Source: Eubacterium sp.
Lineage (GTDB): Bacteria > Bacillota > Clostridia > Lachnospirales > Lachnospiraceae
Length of the DNA: 64,000 nt
Assembly: GCA_017430325.1 (NCBI GenBank)
Contig: JAFRNE010000028.1
Location: 92,055 to 156,054 of the forward strand
Direction of reading: 5' to 3'
The first letter of the stretch is position 1; every line of letters begins with the position of its first letter. Positions 1 through 7,310 of this stretch are shown piece by piece. The translations under genes were made by a program, and so were the position numbers. The notes under the pieces were generated by a model, which made no database searches, had not been told where the DNA came from, and was given only the letters and a program-made list of their open reading frames with translations.

Positions 1-1135
1 AGGTGGAGTTAGACAGAGAGGTTCCGATATTCATATCGAACCGATGGAGACCTACGTAAGAGTAAGGTACCGTATCGATGGTGCCCTGAAGCAGGTTATG
101 ACCTATGACTACAGTCTTGCGGCAGCTATTTCGGCACGTATCAAGATCATCGGTGGAATGGATATCGCCGAGAAGAGAAAACCTCAGGACGGTCGTATCA
201 CCATCATGGTAGACAGACGTGAGTTTGATGTCCGTGTTTCTATCCTTCCAACAGTTTACGGGGAGAAGACGGTTATGAGACTTACCTCCAAGGACGGACT
301 TACAAAGCCTAAGTCAGGACTTGGATTCTCACCTCAGGAAATTGAAATATTTGACGGTATCCTCAGTAACCCGCATGGTATTATCCTTGTTACGGGTCCT
401 ACAGGTTCCGGAAAATCAACAACACTTTATACATCGCTTTCAGAGCTGAATACAGAGGATGTTAACATCATCACGGTTGAGGACCCTGTCGAGGCAAATA
501 TCGACGGTATCAACCAGGTACAGGTTAATGTTAAGGCTGAGCTTACTTTTGCGGCAGCACTTAGATCTATCCTCCGTCAGGACCCTGATATAATAATGAT
601 AGGAGAGATCCGAGACGGCGAGACTGCCCAGATAGCGGTTCAGGCGGCTATCACAGGACACCTTGTTGTTTCGACACTCCATACAAACTCGGCTGCTTCG
701 ACAGTTACCCGTATTATCGATATGGGTATTGAGCCATATATCATCGGCGATGCTCTCGTAGGAGTTATCGCACAGAGACTTGTAAGACGTCTCTGCCAGG
801 CATGTAAGACACCTCGTCTTGCTGATGATGATGAGAAGGTTGTTCTTGGTATAGAGGACATGGACGAGGATGTAGTTGTTTACGAACCTACAGGATGTCC
901 ACTCTGTAACGATACCGGTTATACAGGACGTATCGGTGTATACGAGATGATGCCGGTTTCAAAGGATCTGCAGTCAGTTATCTCAAAGGGAGCAACTGCA
1001 GACGTTATCGAGAAACAGGCCCTTAAGGAAGGCATGTCAACACTGAAGATGAGTGCCGGCAAGCACGTTCTCAATGGTATTACCTCTCTTGAGGAGATGA
1101 AGAAGATCACTTATACAACAGGTGATGATTATTAA
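1..1135 (+). CDS. pilB: Type IV pilus extension ATPase PilB/GspE (5' truncated by window edge)
   Basis: Hexameric cytoplasmic ATPase that powers pilin polymerisation. The reading frame is open from base 2, so the gene begins outside the window; 377 residues are visible. The first in-frame residues read GSDIHIEP, the conserved end of the GspE N2 domain, so the ATG at 44 is internal and not the start. Walker A (GPTGSGKSTT) is followed by the Asp box (EDPVE), Walker B (DIIMIGEIRD) and the His box (TGHLVVSTLHT). Near the C terminus two CxxC pairs (CQAC and CPLC, about 30 residues apart) form the zinc tetracysteine motif typical of PilB/GspE and absent from PilT. It is followed by pilT after 84 bases. 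Confident assignment; only the N-terminal domain is missing. Confidence 0.96.
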   Translation, partial: GGVRQRGSDIHIEPMETYVRVRYRIDGALKQVMTYDYSLAAAISARIKIIGGMDIAEKRKPQDGRITIMVDRREFDVRVSILPTVYGEKTVMRLTSKDGLTKPKSGLGFSPQEIEIFDGILSNPHGIILVTGPTGSGKSTTLYTSLSELNTEDVNIITVEDPVEANIDGINQVQVNVKAELTFAAALRSILRQDPDIIMIGEIRDGETAQIAVQAAITGHLVVSTLHTNSAASTVTRIIDMGIEPYIIGDALVGVIAQRLVRRLCQACKTPRLADDDEKVVLGIEDMDEDVVVYEPTGCPLCNDTGYTGRIGVYEMMPVSKDLQSVISKGATADVIEKQALKEGMSTLKMSAGKHVLNGITSLEEMKKITYTTGDDY

Positions 1136-1145
1136 AATGTATATC

Positions 1146-1177
1146 AATCCGGTAAAATATAATGAATAGTCCGGATT
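1146..1177 (+). other. Stem-loop between pilB and pilT
   Basis: A 7-bp perfect stem (AATCCGG / CCGGATT) closes an 18-base A/T-rich loop just after the pilB stop. No T-run follows, so it is not a normal intrinsic terminator. It may stabilise or process the transcript. Weak evidence. Confidence 0.3.
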
Positions 1178-1219
1178 AATATAAAGTAATGAAAAAAGAA
1201 AGGACAGGGGATTACAACA

Positions 1220-2275
1220 ATGATTGATATGGACGAACTCCTTAGCATGGCTATCGAGAAAAATGCATCAGATATTCATATTGCTACAGGAATACCACCA
1301 AAGCTTCGTATCAACGGTCAGCTGATCGATGTCGATGTACCACCGCTTACAGCGCTTGACGCGGCAGAAAGTATCGGAATGACAATGAACGACAGACACA
1401 AAGCGATACTTAAGGATAGAGGTGAGTGTGACTACGCTTACTCTGTAAGAGATAAAGGACGTTTCCGTGTAAACGTATTTATGGACAGAGGTAACATGGC
1501 GGCTGCTTACAGAAAGATCGATACGATCATTCCTAAGCCGGAGGCACTCGGACTTCCACCTTCAGTAGTTGAACTTTATAAAAAGAAGAGAGGACTTGTA
1601 CTGGTTACAGGACCTACAGGTTCAGGTAAATCAACAACACTTGCTTCGGTTATCAACAAAGCAAATGAGAATCTGGCAACACATATCATAACTCTTGAGG
1701 ATCCTATCGAGTATATTCATAAACATAAGAAGGCGATAGTTAACCAGAGAGAGCTTGGAATGGATACACTTTCATTTGATAATGCGCTTAGAGCTGCACT
1801 CCGTGAAGACCCGGATATCATCCTCGTAGGAGAGATGCGAGATCCTGAGACAATTCAGATCGCTATCACAGCGGCTGAGACAGGACACCTCGTATTTTCA
1901 ACACTTCATACAATCGGTGCTGCGGCAACTATCGACCGTATTATCGACGTATTCCCTCCGCACCAGCAGCAGCAGATCAGAATTCAGCTTGCGATGGTTA
2001 TCGAGGGCGTTATTTCACAGCAGCTTATTCCTACAGCGGACGGAAAGGGCCGAGTAGCCGGTTTCGAGGTCATGCTCGCAACACCTGCTATCAGAGCTCA
2101 GATTCGTGAAGCTAAGACCCACCAGATTGAGTCTACTATCCAGACTTCGAAGGGTATGGGAATGATCACGATGGATGACGCACTTGTAGATCTTTACAGG
2201 AACGGTATCATCACAAGAGATAATGCACTCCTTTATGCACAGGATCAGGCTACGATGCATAAGAACCTGTATTAA
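1220..2275 (+). CDS. pilT: Type IV pilus retraction ATPase PilT
   Basis: Cytoplasmic ATPase that depolymerises pili, driving twitching motility and DNA uptake in known systems. It is 351 aa, the usual PilT length. Motifs in order: N-terminal ASDIH, Walker A GPTGSGKSTT near residue 132, Asp box LEDPIEY, Walker B DIILVGEMRD, His box ETGHLVFSTLHT. A C-terminal AIRAQIRE matches the PilT-specific AIRNLIRE motif. There is no tetracysteine, which separates it from the PilB upstream. An AGGACAGGGG purine-rich stretch precedes the ATG. Its presence says the pilus can retract, so this is a true T4P and not only a secretion pseudopilus. Confidence 0.96.
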   Translation: MIDMDELLSMAIEKNASDIHIATGIPPKLRINGQLIDVDVPPLTALDAAESIGMTMNDRHKAILKDRGECDYAYSVRDKGRFRVNVFMDRGNMAAAYRKIDTIIPKPEALGLPPSVVELYKKKRGLVLVTGPTGSGKSTTLASVINKANENLATHIITLEDPIEYIHKHKKAIVNQRELGMDTLSFDNALRAALREDPDIILVGEMRDPETIQIAITAAETGHLVFSTLHTIGAAATIDRIIDVFPPHQQQQIRIQLAMVIEGVISQQLIPTADGKGRVAGFEVMLATPAIRAQIREAKTHQIESTIQTSKGMGMITMDDALVDLYRNGIITRDNALLYAQDQATMHKNLY

Positions 2276-2363
2276 TAATAAGAAGAGATAGTGTATTATT
2301 AAGATTTGCTTAATACAAAATATAGAAAATTCAGCTGAAATTTATTGAATATTAACAAAAACA

Positions 2364-2392
2364 TTGCAAAACATTATGTAATGTTGTATTAT
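2364..2392 (+). promoter_or_regulatory. Sigma-A promoter upstream of pilC
   Basis: TTGCAA (2364-2369) and TATTAT (2387-2392) are separated by exactly 17 bases. The spacer contains an imperfect inverted repeat (ACATTA / TAATGT, 2371-2384), a possible operator. This suggests that pilC and the pilin region can be transcribed independently of pilB-pilT. Read by eye only. Confidence 0.55.
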
Positions 2393-2438
2393 TCTGTTAG
2401 ATATTGGCAAAATCTATAAATTGTTCGGAGGAAATGGT

Positions 2439-3644
2439 ATGGCACAATTTAATTACAAAGCTATGGACTCTACCGGTAAACAGAAAAAGGGTTCCGTAGA
2501 AGCTCAGACTATCGACCTTGCGAAGGAAAAGCTGAGGAAAGAAGGCCTCAGTATACTGGATATCAATGAGTACAAAGATATTCAGCTGAACTTCGGCAAG
2601 AAGAAGGTCAAGAAAAGAGATCTTTCAGTATTCTGTAAACAGTTCGGTTCGATACTTCGCGCCGGCGTTCCTATCATCCAGGCACTCGATATGCTTGCTG
2701 ATCAGATGGAGAACAAAGTTTTGAAGCAGTCACTGAAGGAAGCTCAGGCGCATGTTCAGAAGGGTGGTACACTTTCGGATGCATTCAAATTGAATCCTGA
2801 CGTATTCCCACCTATGCTCTACAACATGGTTGCAGCCGGTGAAGTTTCAGGTAAGCTTGAGATATGTTTCGACAGACTTGCTACACAGTTCGAAAAAGAT
2901 GGATATATTCAGGGTAAGGTTAAATCAGCCATGACATATCCTATCGTAGTACTTGTAGTTATCGGCGTCGTTGTAGCGATCATGATGATCAAGGTTATTC
3001 CTACATTCTCAGGAATGTTCGAGGAAATGGGAACTAAGCTTCCTAAGGCAACACAGATGTTGGTTAACTTCTCGGACTTCCTGGTTCATAAATGGTGGCT
3101 GGTACTTATTATAGTTATTGGCATTATCGTTGGTATCAAGGTATTTAAGGCAACACCAACAGGACAGACCTTCTTTGGAAAGATGGCACTTAAGATGCCG
3201 GTATTCGGAGCTCTGTCAATCAAGACAGCTGCAGCAACTTTTGCAAGAACTTTCTCAACACTTCTTGCATCAGGTATCTCAATGATCGATGCTATCGAGC
3301 AGACAGCTAAGATCATGAAGAATAAGGTTATCAGAGATAAGCTTATGGAGTGTAAGACTCAGGTTGCAAGAGGTATTCCACTTTCAAAGCCTATCAAGGA
3401 TATGGATATCTTTCCTGTAATGCTTCCTCAGATGATGCACATCGGAGAAGAGACAGGCAATATTGAAGATATGATGGTTAAGGTTGCTGATTACTATGAG
3501 GAAGAAGTTGACCTTGCGGTTGAATCACTTTCAGCAGCTATGGAACCGCTTATCATGGTTGTTCTTGCAGCAATCGTTGGTGTTATCGTCGTTGCTATCT
3601 ACTCACCAATCATGAGTATGTACGATGCGGTAGACAGCTACTAA
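2439..3644 (+). CDS. pilC: Type IV pilus inner-membrane platform protein PilC
   Basis: Polytopic platform protein linking the PilB/PilT motors to the growing pilus. It is 401 aa from the ATG at 2439. A TTG at 2421 is also in frame, but GGAGGA (2426-2431) lies inside that extension and is well spaced for 2439. It contains two T2SSF repeats: the first around residues 60-185 with LRAGVPIIQAL and MVAAGEVSGKLE, the second around 265-390 with LASGISMIDAI and MHIGEETGNIE. Hydrophobic segments follow each repeat (about 160-185, 210-235 and 370-395), the usual three-helix PilC/GspF layout. Confident. Confidence 0.95.
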   Translation: MAQFNYKAMDSTGKQKKGSVEAQTIDLAKEKLRKEGLSILDINEYKDIQLNFGKKKVKKRDLSVFCKQFGSILRAGVPIIQALDMLADQMENKVLKQSLKEAQAHVQKGGTLSDAFKLNPDVFPPMLYNMVAAGEVSGKLEICFDRLATQFEKDGYIQGKVKSAMTYPIVVLVVIGVVVAIMMIKVIPTFSGMFEEMGTKLPKATQMLVNFSDFLVHKWWLVLIIVIGIIVGIKVFKATPTGQTFFGKMALKMPVFGALSIKTAAATFARTFSTLLASGISMIDAIEQTAKIMKNKVIRDKLMECKTQVARGIPLSKPIKDMDIFPVMLPQMMHIGEETGNIEDMMVKVADYYEEEVDLAVESLSAAMEPLIMVVLAAIVGVIVVAIYSPIMSMYDAVDSY

Positions 3645-3654
3645 GATTTACAAG

Positions 3655-3728
3655 GTGAATACACGGAGCCAAAGGTGAAGGTCTGATGACGAGACAACAG
3701 ACATGATCTTTAACGGTAAAGTGTTCAC
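3655..3728 (+). promoter_or_regulatory. Candidate structured 5' leader RNA of the major pilin gene
   Basis: The 191-base gap between pilC and the pilin gene can fold into a closed multibranch structure. An 8-bp outer stem pairs 3655-3662 with 3721-3728 (one G-U pair). Inside are hairpin GTCTG/CAGAC (3681-3685 with 3698-3702) and hairpin CTTTA-ACGG-TAAAG (3708-3721, sharing its last base with the outer stem). I compared it from memory with the c-di-GMP-I and c-di-GMP-II riboswitch consensus sequences and it matches neither. It could be an undescribed cis-regulatory RNA, an RNA processing site or chance folding. Confidence 0.4.
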
Positions 3729-3751
3729 ATATATGTTACACATAGTTACGA

Positions 3752-3776
3752 TATAATCCGCTGGACGAGAAGCGGA
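3752..3776 (+). promoter_or_regulatory. Possible pilin promoter -10 element and leader hairpin
   Basis: A perfect TATAAT (3752-3757) lies 79 bases before the pilin ATG. No good -35 is seen at 16-18 bases upstream. Directly overlapping it, TCCGCT/AGCGGA (3757-3762 with 3771-3776) can form a 6-bp hairpin with an 8-base loop. If the -10 is used, the long leader RNA upstream would not be in that transcript. Confidence 0.35.
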
Positions 3777-3835
3777 ATATATATATTATCTAAAACTATG
3801 AAAAAAACTAAAACAAAAGAAAAGGAGAATCAATT

Positions 3836-4297
3836 ATGAAGAAGACAAACAAAGGTTTCTCACTCGTTGAGCTTATCATCGTTATCGCCATTATGGCAAT
3901 CCTTGCAGCAGCTATCGCTCCTGCACTTATCCGTTACATCGACAAGTCAAGAAGAGCTGATGATGTAACTGCAGCTGGTACAGTACTTACAGGTGTTCAG
4001 ACAGCTATGGCTGATGAGGACTGCTACTCAGAGATCGCAGGTGCTTCATCTGGACAGATCATCGTTTCTGTTAAGGCTGGTGGCAAGGGCAGCGTTACTG
4101 TAACAGGTATCGGTGCAAACACAATTAGCGAGATGGAGTCTACACTTGCATCTGGATGTCCTATTAAGTACACAAAGGACGGAGCTAAGTACTATAACGT
4201 TACTGTAGATGGTGAGACACTTTCAGTTTACATTGCTAAGAATAACAACACAACTGATTGGGAGATTCAGCCTTCAACAAACAAGAAGTATAAGTAA
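3836..4297 (+). CDS. pilA: Type IV major pilin (class III-signal prepilin)
   Basis: Probable main structural subunit of the pilus fibre, 153 aa. The N terminus MKKTNKG|FSLVE has a short basic leader, the prepilin peptidase site after Gly7, and Glu at mature position 5. A long hydrophobic helix follows (residues 8-32). The globular domain has two cysteines (C63 and C108) that could form the usual C-terminal disulfide. It is the shortest of four canonical prepilins in the cluster. It has a strong RBS (AAAGGAG) and is flanked on both sides by structured gene-free DNA, which suggests separate and higher expression. Identification as the major rather than a minor pilin is inferred from size and position. 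Confidence 0.9.
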   Translation: MKKTNKGFSLVELIIVIAIMAILAAAIAPALIRYIDKSRRADDVTAAGTVLTGVQTAMADEDCYSEIAGASSGQIIVSVKAGGKGSVTVTGIGANTISEMESTLASGCPIKYTKDGAKYYNVTVDGETLSVYIAKNNNTTDWEIQPSTNKKYK

Positions 4298-4329
4298 TTT
4301 ATAGTTTTTCTGTTAAGGAATAATCATAT

Positions 4330-4357
4330 GGGGGCTTTAACTCGTCATAAAGCCCTC
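4330..4357 (+). terminator. Stem-loop after the pilin gene (possible partial terminator)
   Basis: GGGCTTTA (4332-4339) pairs perfectly with TAAAGCCC (4348-4355), extended by one G-U and one G-C pair, with an 8-base loop. No T-run follows directly; a T-rich tract (ATTTTGTTTTTAGTTTTT) starts about 15 bases later. It could act as a leaky terminator or 3' stabiliser giving excess pilin mRNA over the downstream assembly genes. Confidence 0.45.
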
Positions 4358-4455
4358 ATAATTAAAGAAAAATTTTGTTTTTAGTTTTTAAGAGTAACCT
4401 AATATTATGTTTAATAACTGATTGAGGGGTTAAACCTTTGATTAGTTTTTTGCGG

Positions 4456-4524
4456 TCAGTAGTTACTTTACTCTGACAGCTATATAAACAAGGGGCGTAA
4501 GCCGAATATTAAAGAAACTACTGA
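4456..4524 (+). promoter_or_regulatory. Long-range stem in the leader of the pilM operon
   Basis: TCAGTAGTT (4456-4464) is perfectly complementary to AACTACTGA (4516-4524), with two further G-U pairs possible outside. The enclosed 51 bases contain a small GGC-GTAA-GCC hairpin (4494-4503) with a GNRA-type loop and a TATATAA box at 4481-4487 that could be a -10. The rest of the 247-base gap (4298-4544) is A/T-rich with no open frame. Function unknown. Confidence 0.35.
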
Positions 4525-4544
4525 TTAGCGAGGGAGGCTATAGG

Positions 4545-6146
4545 ATGGCAAAGAGTAATAAAGTCTTATCAATAGACATTACAAACGAAAGTATTACTAT
4601 CATCGAAATCTCAGCTTCGCAGAAGAAGCAGACGAATATCCATAAGGTTCTCATGTTTGAGACACCAGAGGATAGTTTCGAAGATGGTGTGATCAGAGAT
4701 CAGGACAAGATAGCAGGGGAAATAAGAGCCCAGCTTAATGCTGCAGGCGTTACAAATAAGAATGCTATCTTTGTTATGTCCTCAACAAAGATAGTTAACA
4801 GAGAGGTAGAGATACCTCAGGTTAAGGAAAACAAGATTGGTGGCATCATCAATGCTAACGCATCTGAGTATTTCCCGGTAAATATAGAGGATTATGTTGT
4901 TTCTCATTCTCTTCTCGAGTCTATCACAGACGCTGAGGGTAATAAGAAGATGAGAGTTATGGCAGTTGCTGCTCCACAGACCATGGTTAAGTCTTACTAT
5001 GATCTTGGCGCTGCTGCAGGCCTTAAGGTTGAAGCGCTTGATTATATTGGTAATGCTATGCTTCAGCTTATCAAGACACAGACAACTGAGCAGTCAACAA
5101 CAATGGTTATTCAGCTTGGCTCTGAGTCTACAGTTCTTAATATTGTTCAGGGAGATAAGCTTCTCCTTCAGAGAACAGTTCCTTATGGTACAAATCCGGT
5201 TGTTAATGTTGTTATGGAAGAGAAGGGCGTTGATGCTACAACAGCTATGGCTCTTCTTCAGAATGATCGTATCATTACGGTTGACTTTGATGACAACGAA
5301 GCAACAGGTGCTTTCAGATACCTCATCAACAACATCGGTCGTGTAATGGATTACTACGCAAGTAAGAATCCGGACGCTCCTATCGATGATGTATTCCTTA
5401 CAGGAGACGGAGCTCTTATTAAGGGTATCGACGGTCTCTTCAAGATCCAGCTTAATGTTTCAACAAGAGTAATGGACAGCCTTTACAATATCAAGTTTGA
5501 TCCAAGCATTGATATGAAGGTTTACAGTCCGGTTTACTTAATAGCTCCTATCGGTGCTGCTATGGATCCTATGGGATTCAATCCATCTGCTAAGGGTGGT
5601 AAGGCTGCTGCAACCGGTGGAATCAGTACAATTCCTTTCGTTGTTTTTGTTGTTCTTGCAGTTGCTGCAGTTGCTGCACTGTGGTTCATGGAGCATAAGA
5701 AAGTTACAGATGCAAAGGATGAAACAGATGACCTTAATCGTCAGATAGCAGCAGCAAGCGAGATCAATCAGATAATCGCTGAGCATGATGCGGCTGAGAA
5801 AAAGGCTATCGATGTTCTTACAATGTCAGCTATGACAAGACATAACAATGAGCAGGCTCTTGAGTTTATCAATAACCTTGAGGAAGCACTTCCTGTTAAT
5901 TGTGTTATCGACCAGTTTACTTCTACTGATGCTTCAATCAGTATTCCTGGTAAGGCAGCAAGCTATGATGATATCACAGAGTTTATCATGAACCTTAAGA
6001 AGATTGAGTGTATAGATGATGTATTTATCTCAGCTATTGCTAATAGTATTGATGATAAGACAAATACCTCAGTATATGCATTTACACTTACATGTGTTTA
6101 TAAGCCACTACAGGTTGATGATCTTTTAGGAACAGAACAGGAATAA
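4545..6146 (+). CDS. PilM-PilN fusion, type IV pilus alignment complex
   Basis: 533 aa, much longer than normal PilM (about 350). Residues 1-345 are PilM-like: actin-fold start VLSIDI, SHS2-type insert around 75-150, and a second nucleotide-binding part with VIQLGSEST (188-196) and VFLTGDGALIKG. A Gly/Ala/Lys-rich linker leads to one transmembrane helix (about 361-382). Residues 383-533 form a short coiled coil and an alpha/beta domain, as in the extracytoplasmic part of PilN. In other bacteria PilM is a separate protein that binds a cytoplasmic INLLP motif of PilN. No such motif is visible here, and the two are covalently joined. A GAGGGAGG RBS precedes the ATG, and PilO follows after 13 bases. 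Confidence 0.85.
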   Translation: MAKSNKVLSIDITNESITIIEISASQKKQTNIHKVLMFETPEDSFEDGVIRDQDKIAGEIRAQLNAAGVTNKNAIFVMSSTKIVNREVEIPQVKENKIGGIINANASEYFPVNIEDYVVSHSLLESITDAEGNKKMRVMAVAAPQTMVKSYYDLGAAAGLKVEALDYIGNAMLQLIKTQTTEQSTTMVIQLGSESTVLNIVQGDKLLLQRTVPYGTNPVVNVVMEEKGVDATTAMALLQNDRIITVDFDDNEATGAFRYLINNIGRVMDYYASKNPDAPIDDVFLTGDGALIKGIDGLFKIQLNVSTRVMDSLYNIKFDPSIDMKVYSPVYLIAPIGAAMDPMGFNPSAKGGKAAATGGISTIPFVVFVVLAVAAVAALWFMEHKKVTDAKDETDDLNRQIAAASEINQIIAEHDAAEKKAIDVLTMSAMTRHNNEQALEFINNLEEALPVNCVIDQFTSTDASISIPGKAASYDDITEFIMNLKKIECIDDVFISAIANSIDDKTNTSVYAFTLTCVYKPLQVDDLLGTEQE

Positions 6147-6159
6147 GGAGGGGAAAGAC

Positions 6160-7287
6160 ATGAAAAAATCAGATGTTCAGATCTTATTAGTAATACTTGG
6201 AATCGCCATCCTTGTTCTTGGTTATCTTTTCGGTTTCAAGAAAGAAAAGGAAAAGCTTGAGGAACAGGAAGATATTAACACAACTCTTAGAGCTCAGCTT
6301 ACAGAGCTTCAGGAAAAGGCTAAGATGAAGGATCAGCTTCTTGCTGAAACAGATGAGTATAACAAGCTTTTTGATAAGGAACTTACAAAGTACCCAGCAG
6401 ACCTTAATCAGGAAACAGCAGTAGCTTTCCTTAAGGGTGTTGAGGAGCAGCTTGAGTTTGTACACCTTGGTGTATCATTTGCCAGACCTGTAGAGTTCTA
6501 TGTACTTGGACAGGGAACTGCAGCAGGAACAGGTGTTGCTACAGCTGATGCAACAGATGATTCATATGTATGTACAAAGACGGATTACGGTATCAGTTAT
6601 AATGGTTCTTATGAAGGACTTAAGCAGTATCTTGACTATATTGCAAAATACAAATACTTTATGAATATTTCAAGTATGAGTATTGCTCGTAGTGCTGATG
6701 AAAAGACTGGCGAAGAAATCTATGCCGGAACAGTTATTCTTCATGGCTACGCTGTAAGCGGACCTGAAAGAACACCGGATCAGCCAAATGTTGACGTTCC
6801 TAATGGTGTTGGTAATATCTTTACAGGTGGCGGATCTATTACTCCAGCTACAACAGGAAAATATGATTCGGATCAGGGAGCATCAATTGTTTCAGATCAT
6901 GATCTTACAATCGGTCTTGTAAAGGCAAACAATGATACAACAAAGGCAAGTGTTATCGTAGCTTCTGATGAGAATAAGGAAGATACAATCGTTTCATACG
7001 AGGGAAATGATACAGCAACACTTGAAATTGCTGTACAGGAGAAAGATGGAAAGAACTATGTAACTTATAGTATTGGCGACAAGCAGTATGAAGCTGAGCT
7101 TCTTTCAAAAGAGCTTAAGATTCTTGTTGCTTCTACAGCCAGAGTTGATGCAGAGGACCTTAGCGGTGTTAAGGTTAATATCACCAACTCAACAGATGTA
7201 GCAGTGTATATCAAGGTTCAGGGTGATGACGCAACAAATCCTAGATTTGCACTTGGAACAAAGAGTGGCAGTGTAACTGTTTATTAG
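6160..7287 (+). CDS. pilO: PilO-like alignment protein with extra C-terminal region
   Basis: 375 aa against about 200 for usual PilO. A short cytoplasmic start, one transmembrane helix (about 7-25) and a Lys/Glu-rich coiled coil (about 26-70) precede a PilO-like alpha/beta domain (about 75-205, containing SYEGLKQYLDYI). This fits the bitopic partner of the PilN half encoded just upstream. Residues about 208-375 are a Thr/Asp-rich segment predicted to be mostly beta strand, without a counterpart I recognise in PilO. Inferred role: links the PilMN platform to the pilus fibre across the thick Gram-positive wall. RBS AAGGAGGGG, 13 bases after pilMN. Confidence 0.8.
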   Translation: MKKSDVQILLVILGIAILVLGYLFGFKKEKEKLEEQEDINTTLRAQLTELQEKAKMKDQLLAETDEYNKLFDKELTKYPADLNQETAVAFLKGVEEQLEFVHLGVSFARPVEFYVLGQGTAAGTGVATADATDDSYVCTKTDYGISYNGSYEGLKQYLDYIAKYKYFMNISSMSIARSADEKTGEEIYAGTVILHGYAVSGPERTPDQPNVDVPNGVGNIFTGGGSITPATTGKYDSDQGASIVSDHDLTIGLVKANNDTTKASVIVASDENKEDTIVSYEGNDTATLEIAVQEKDGKNYVTYSIGDKQYEAELLSKELKILVASTARVDAEDLSGVKVNITNSTDVAVYIKVQGDDATNPRFALGTKSGSVTVY

Positions 7288-7310
7288 AAAAGAATTGGAG
7301 TGGTGCGAAA

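Noticed and set aside
3645..3835. c-di-GMP-I or -II riboswitch before the pilin gene
   Set aside because: The structure lacks the conserved core sequences of both classes as I know them; kept only as an unclassified RNA candidate.
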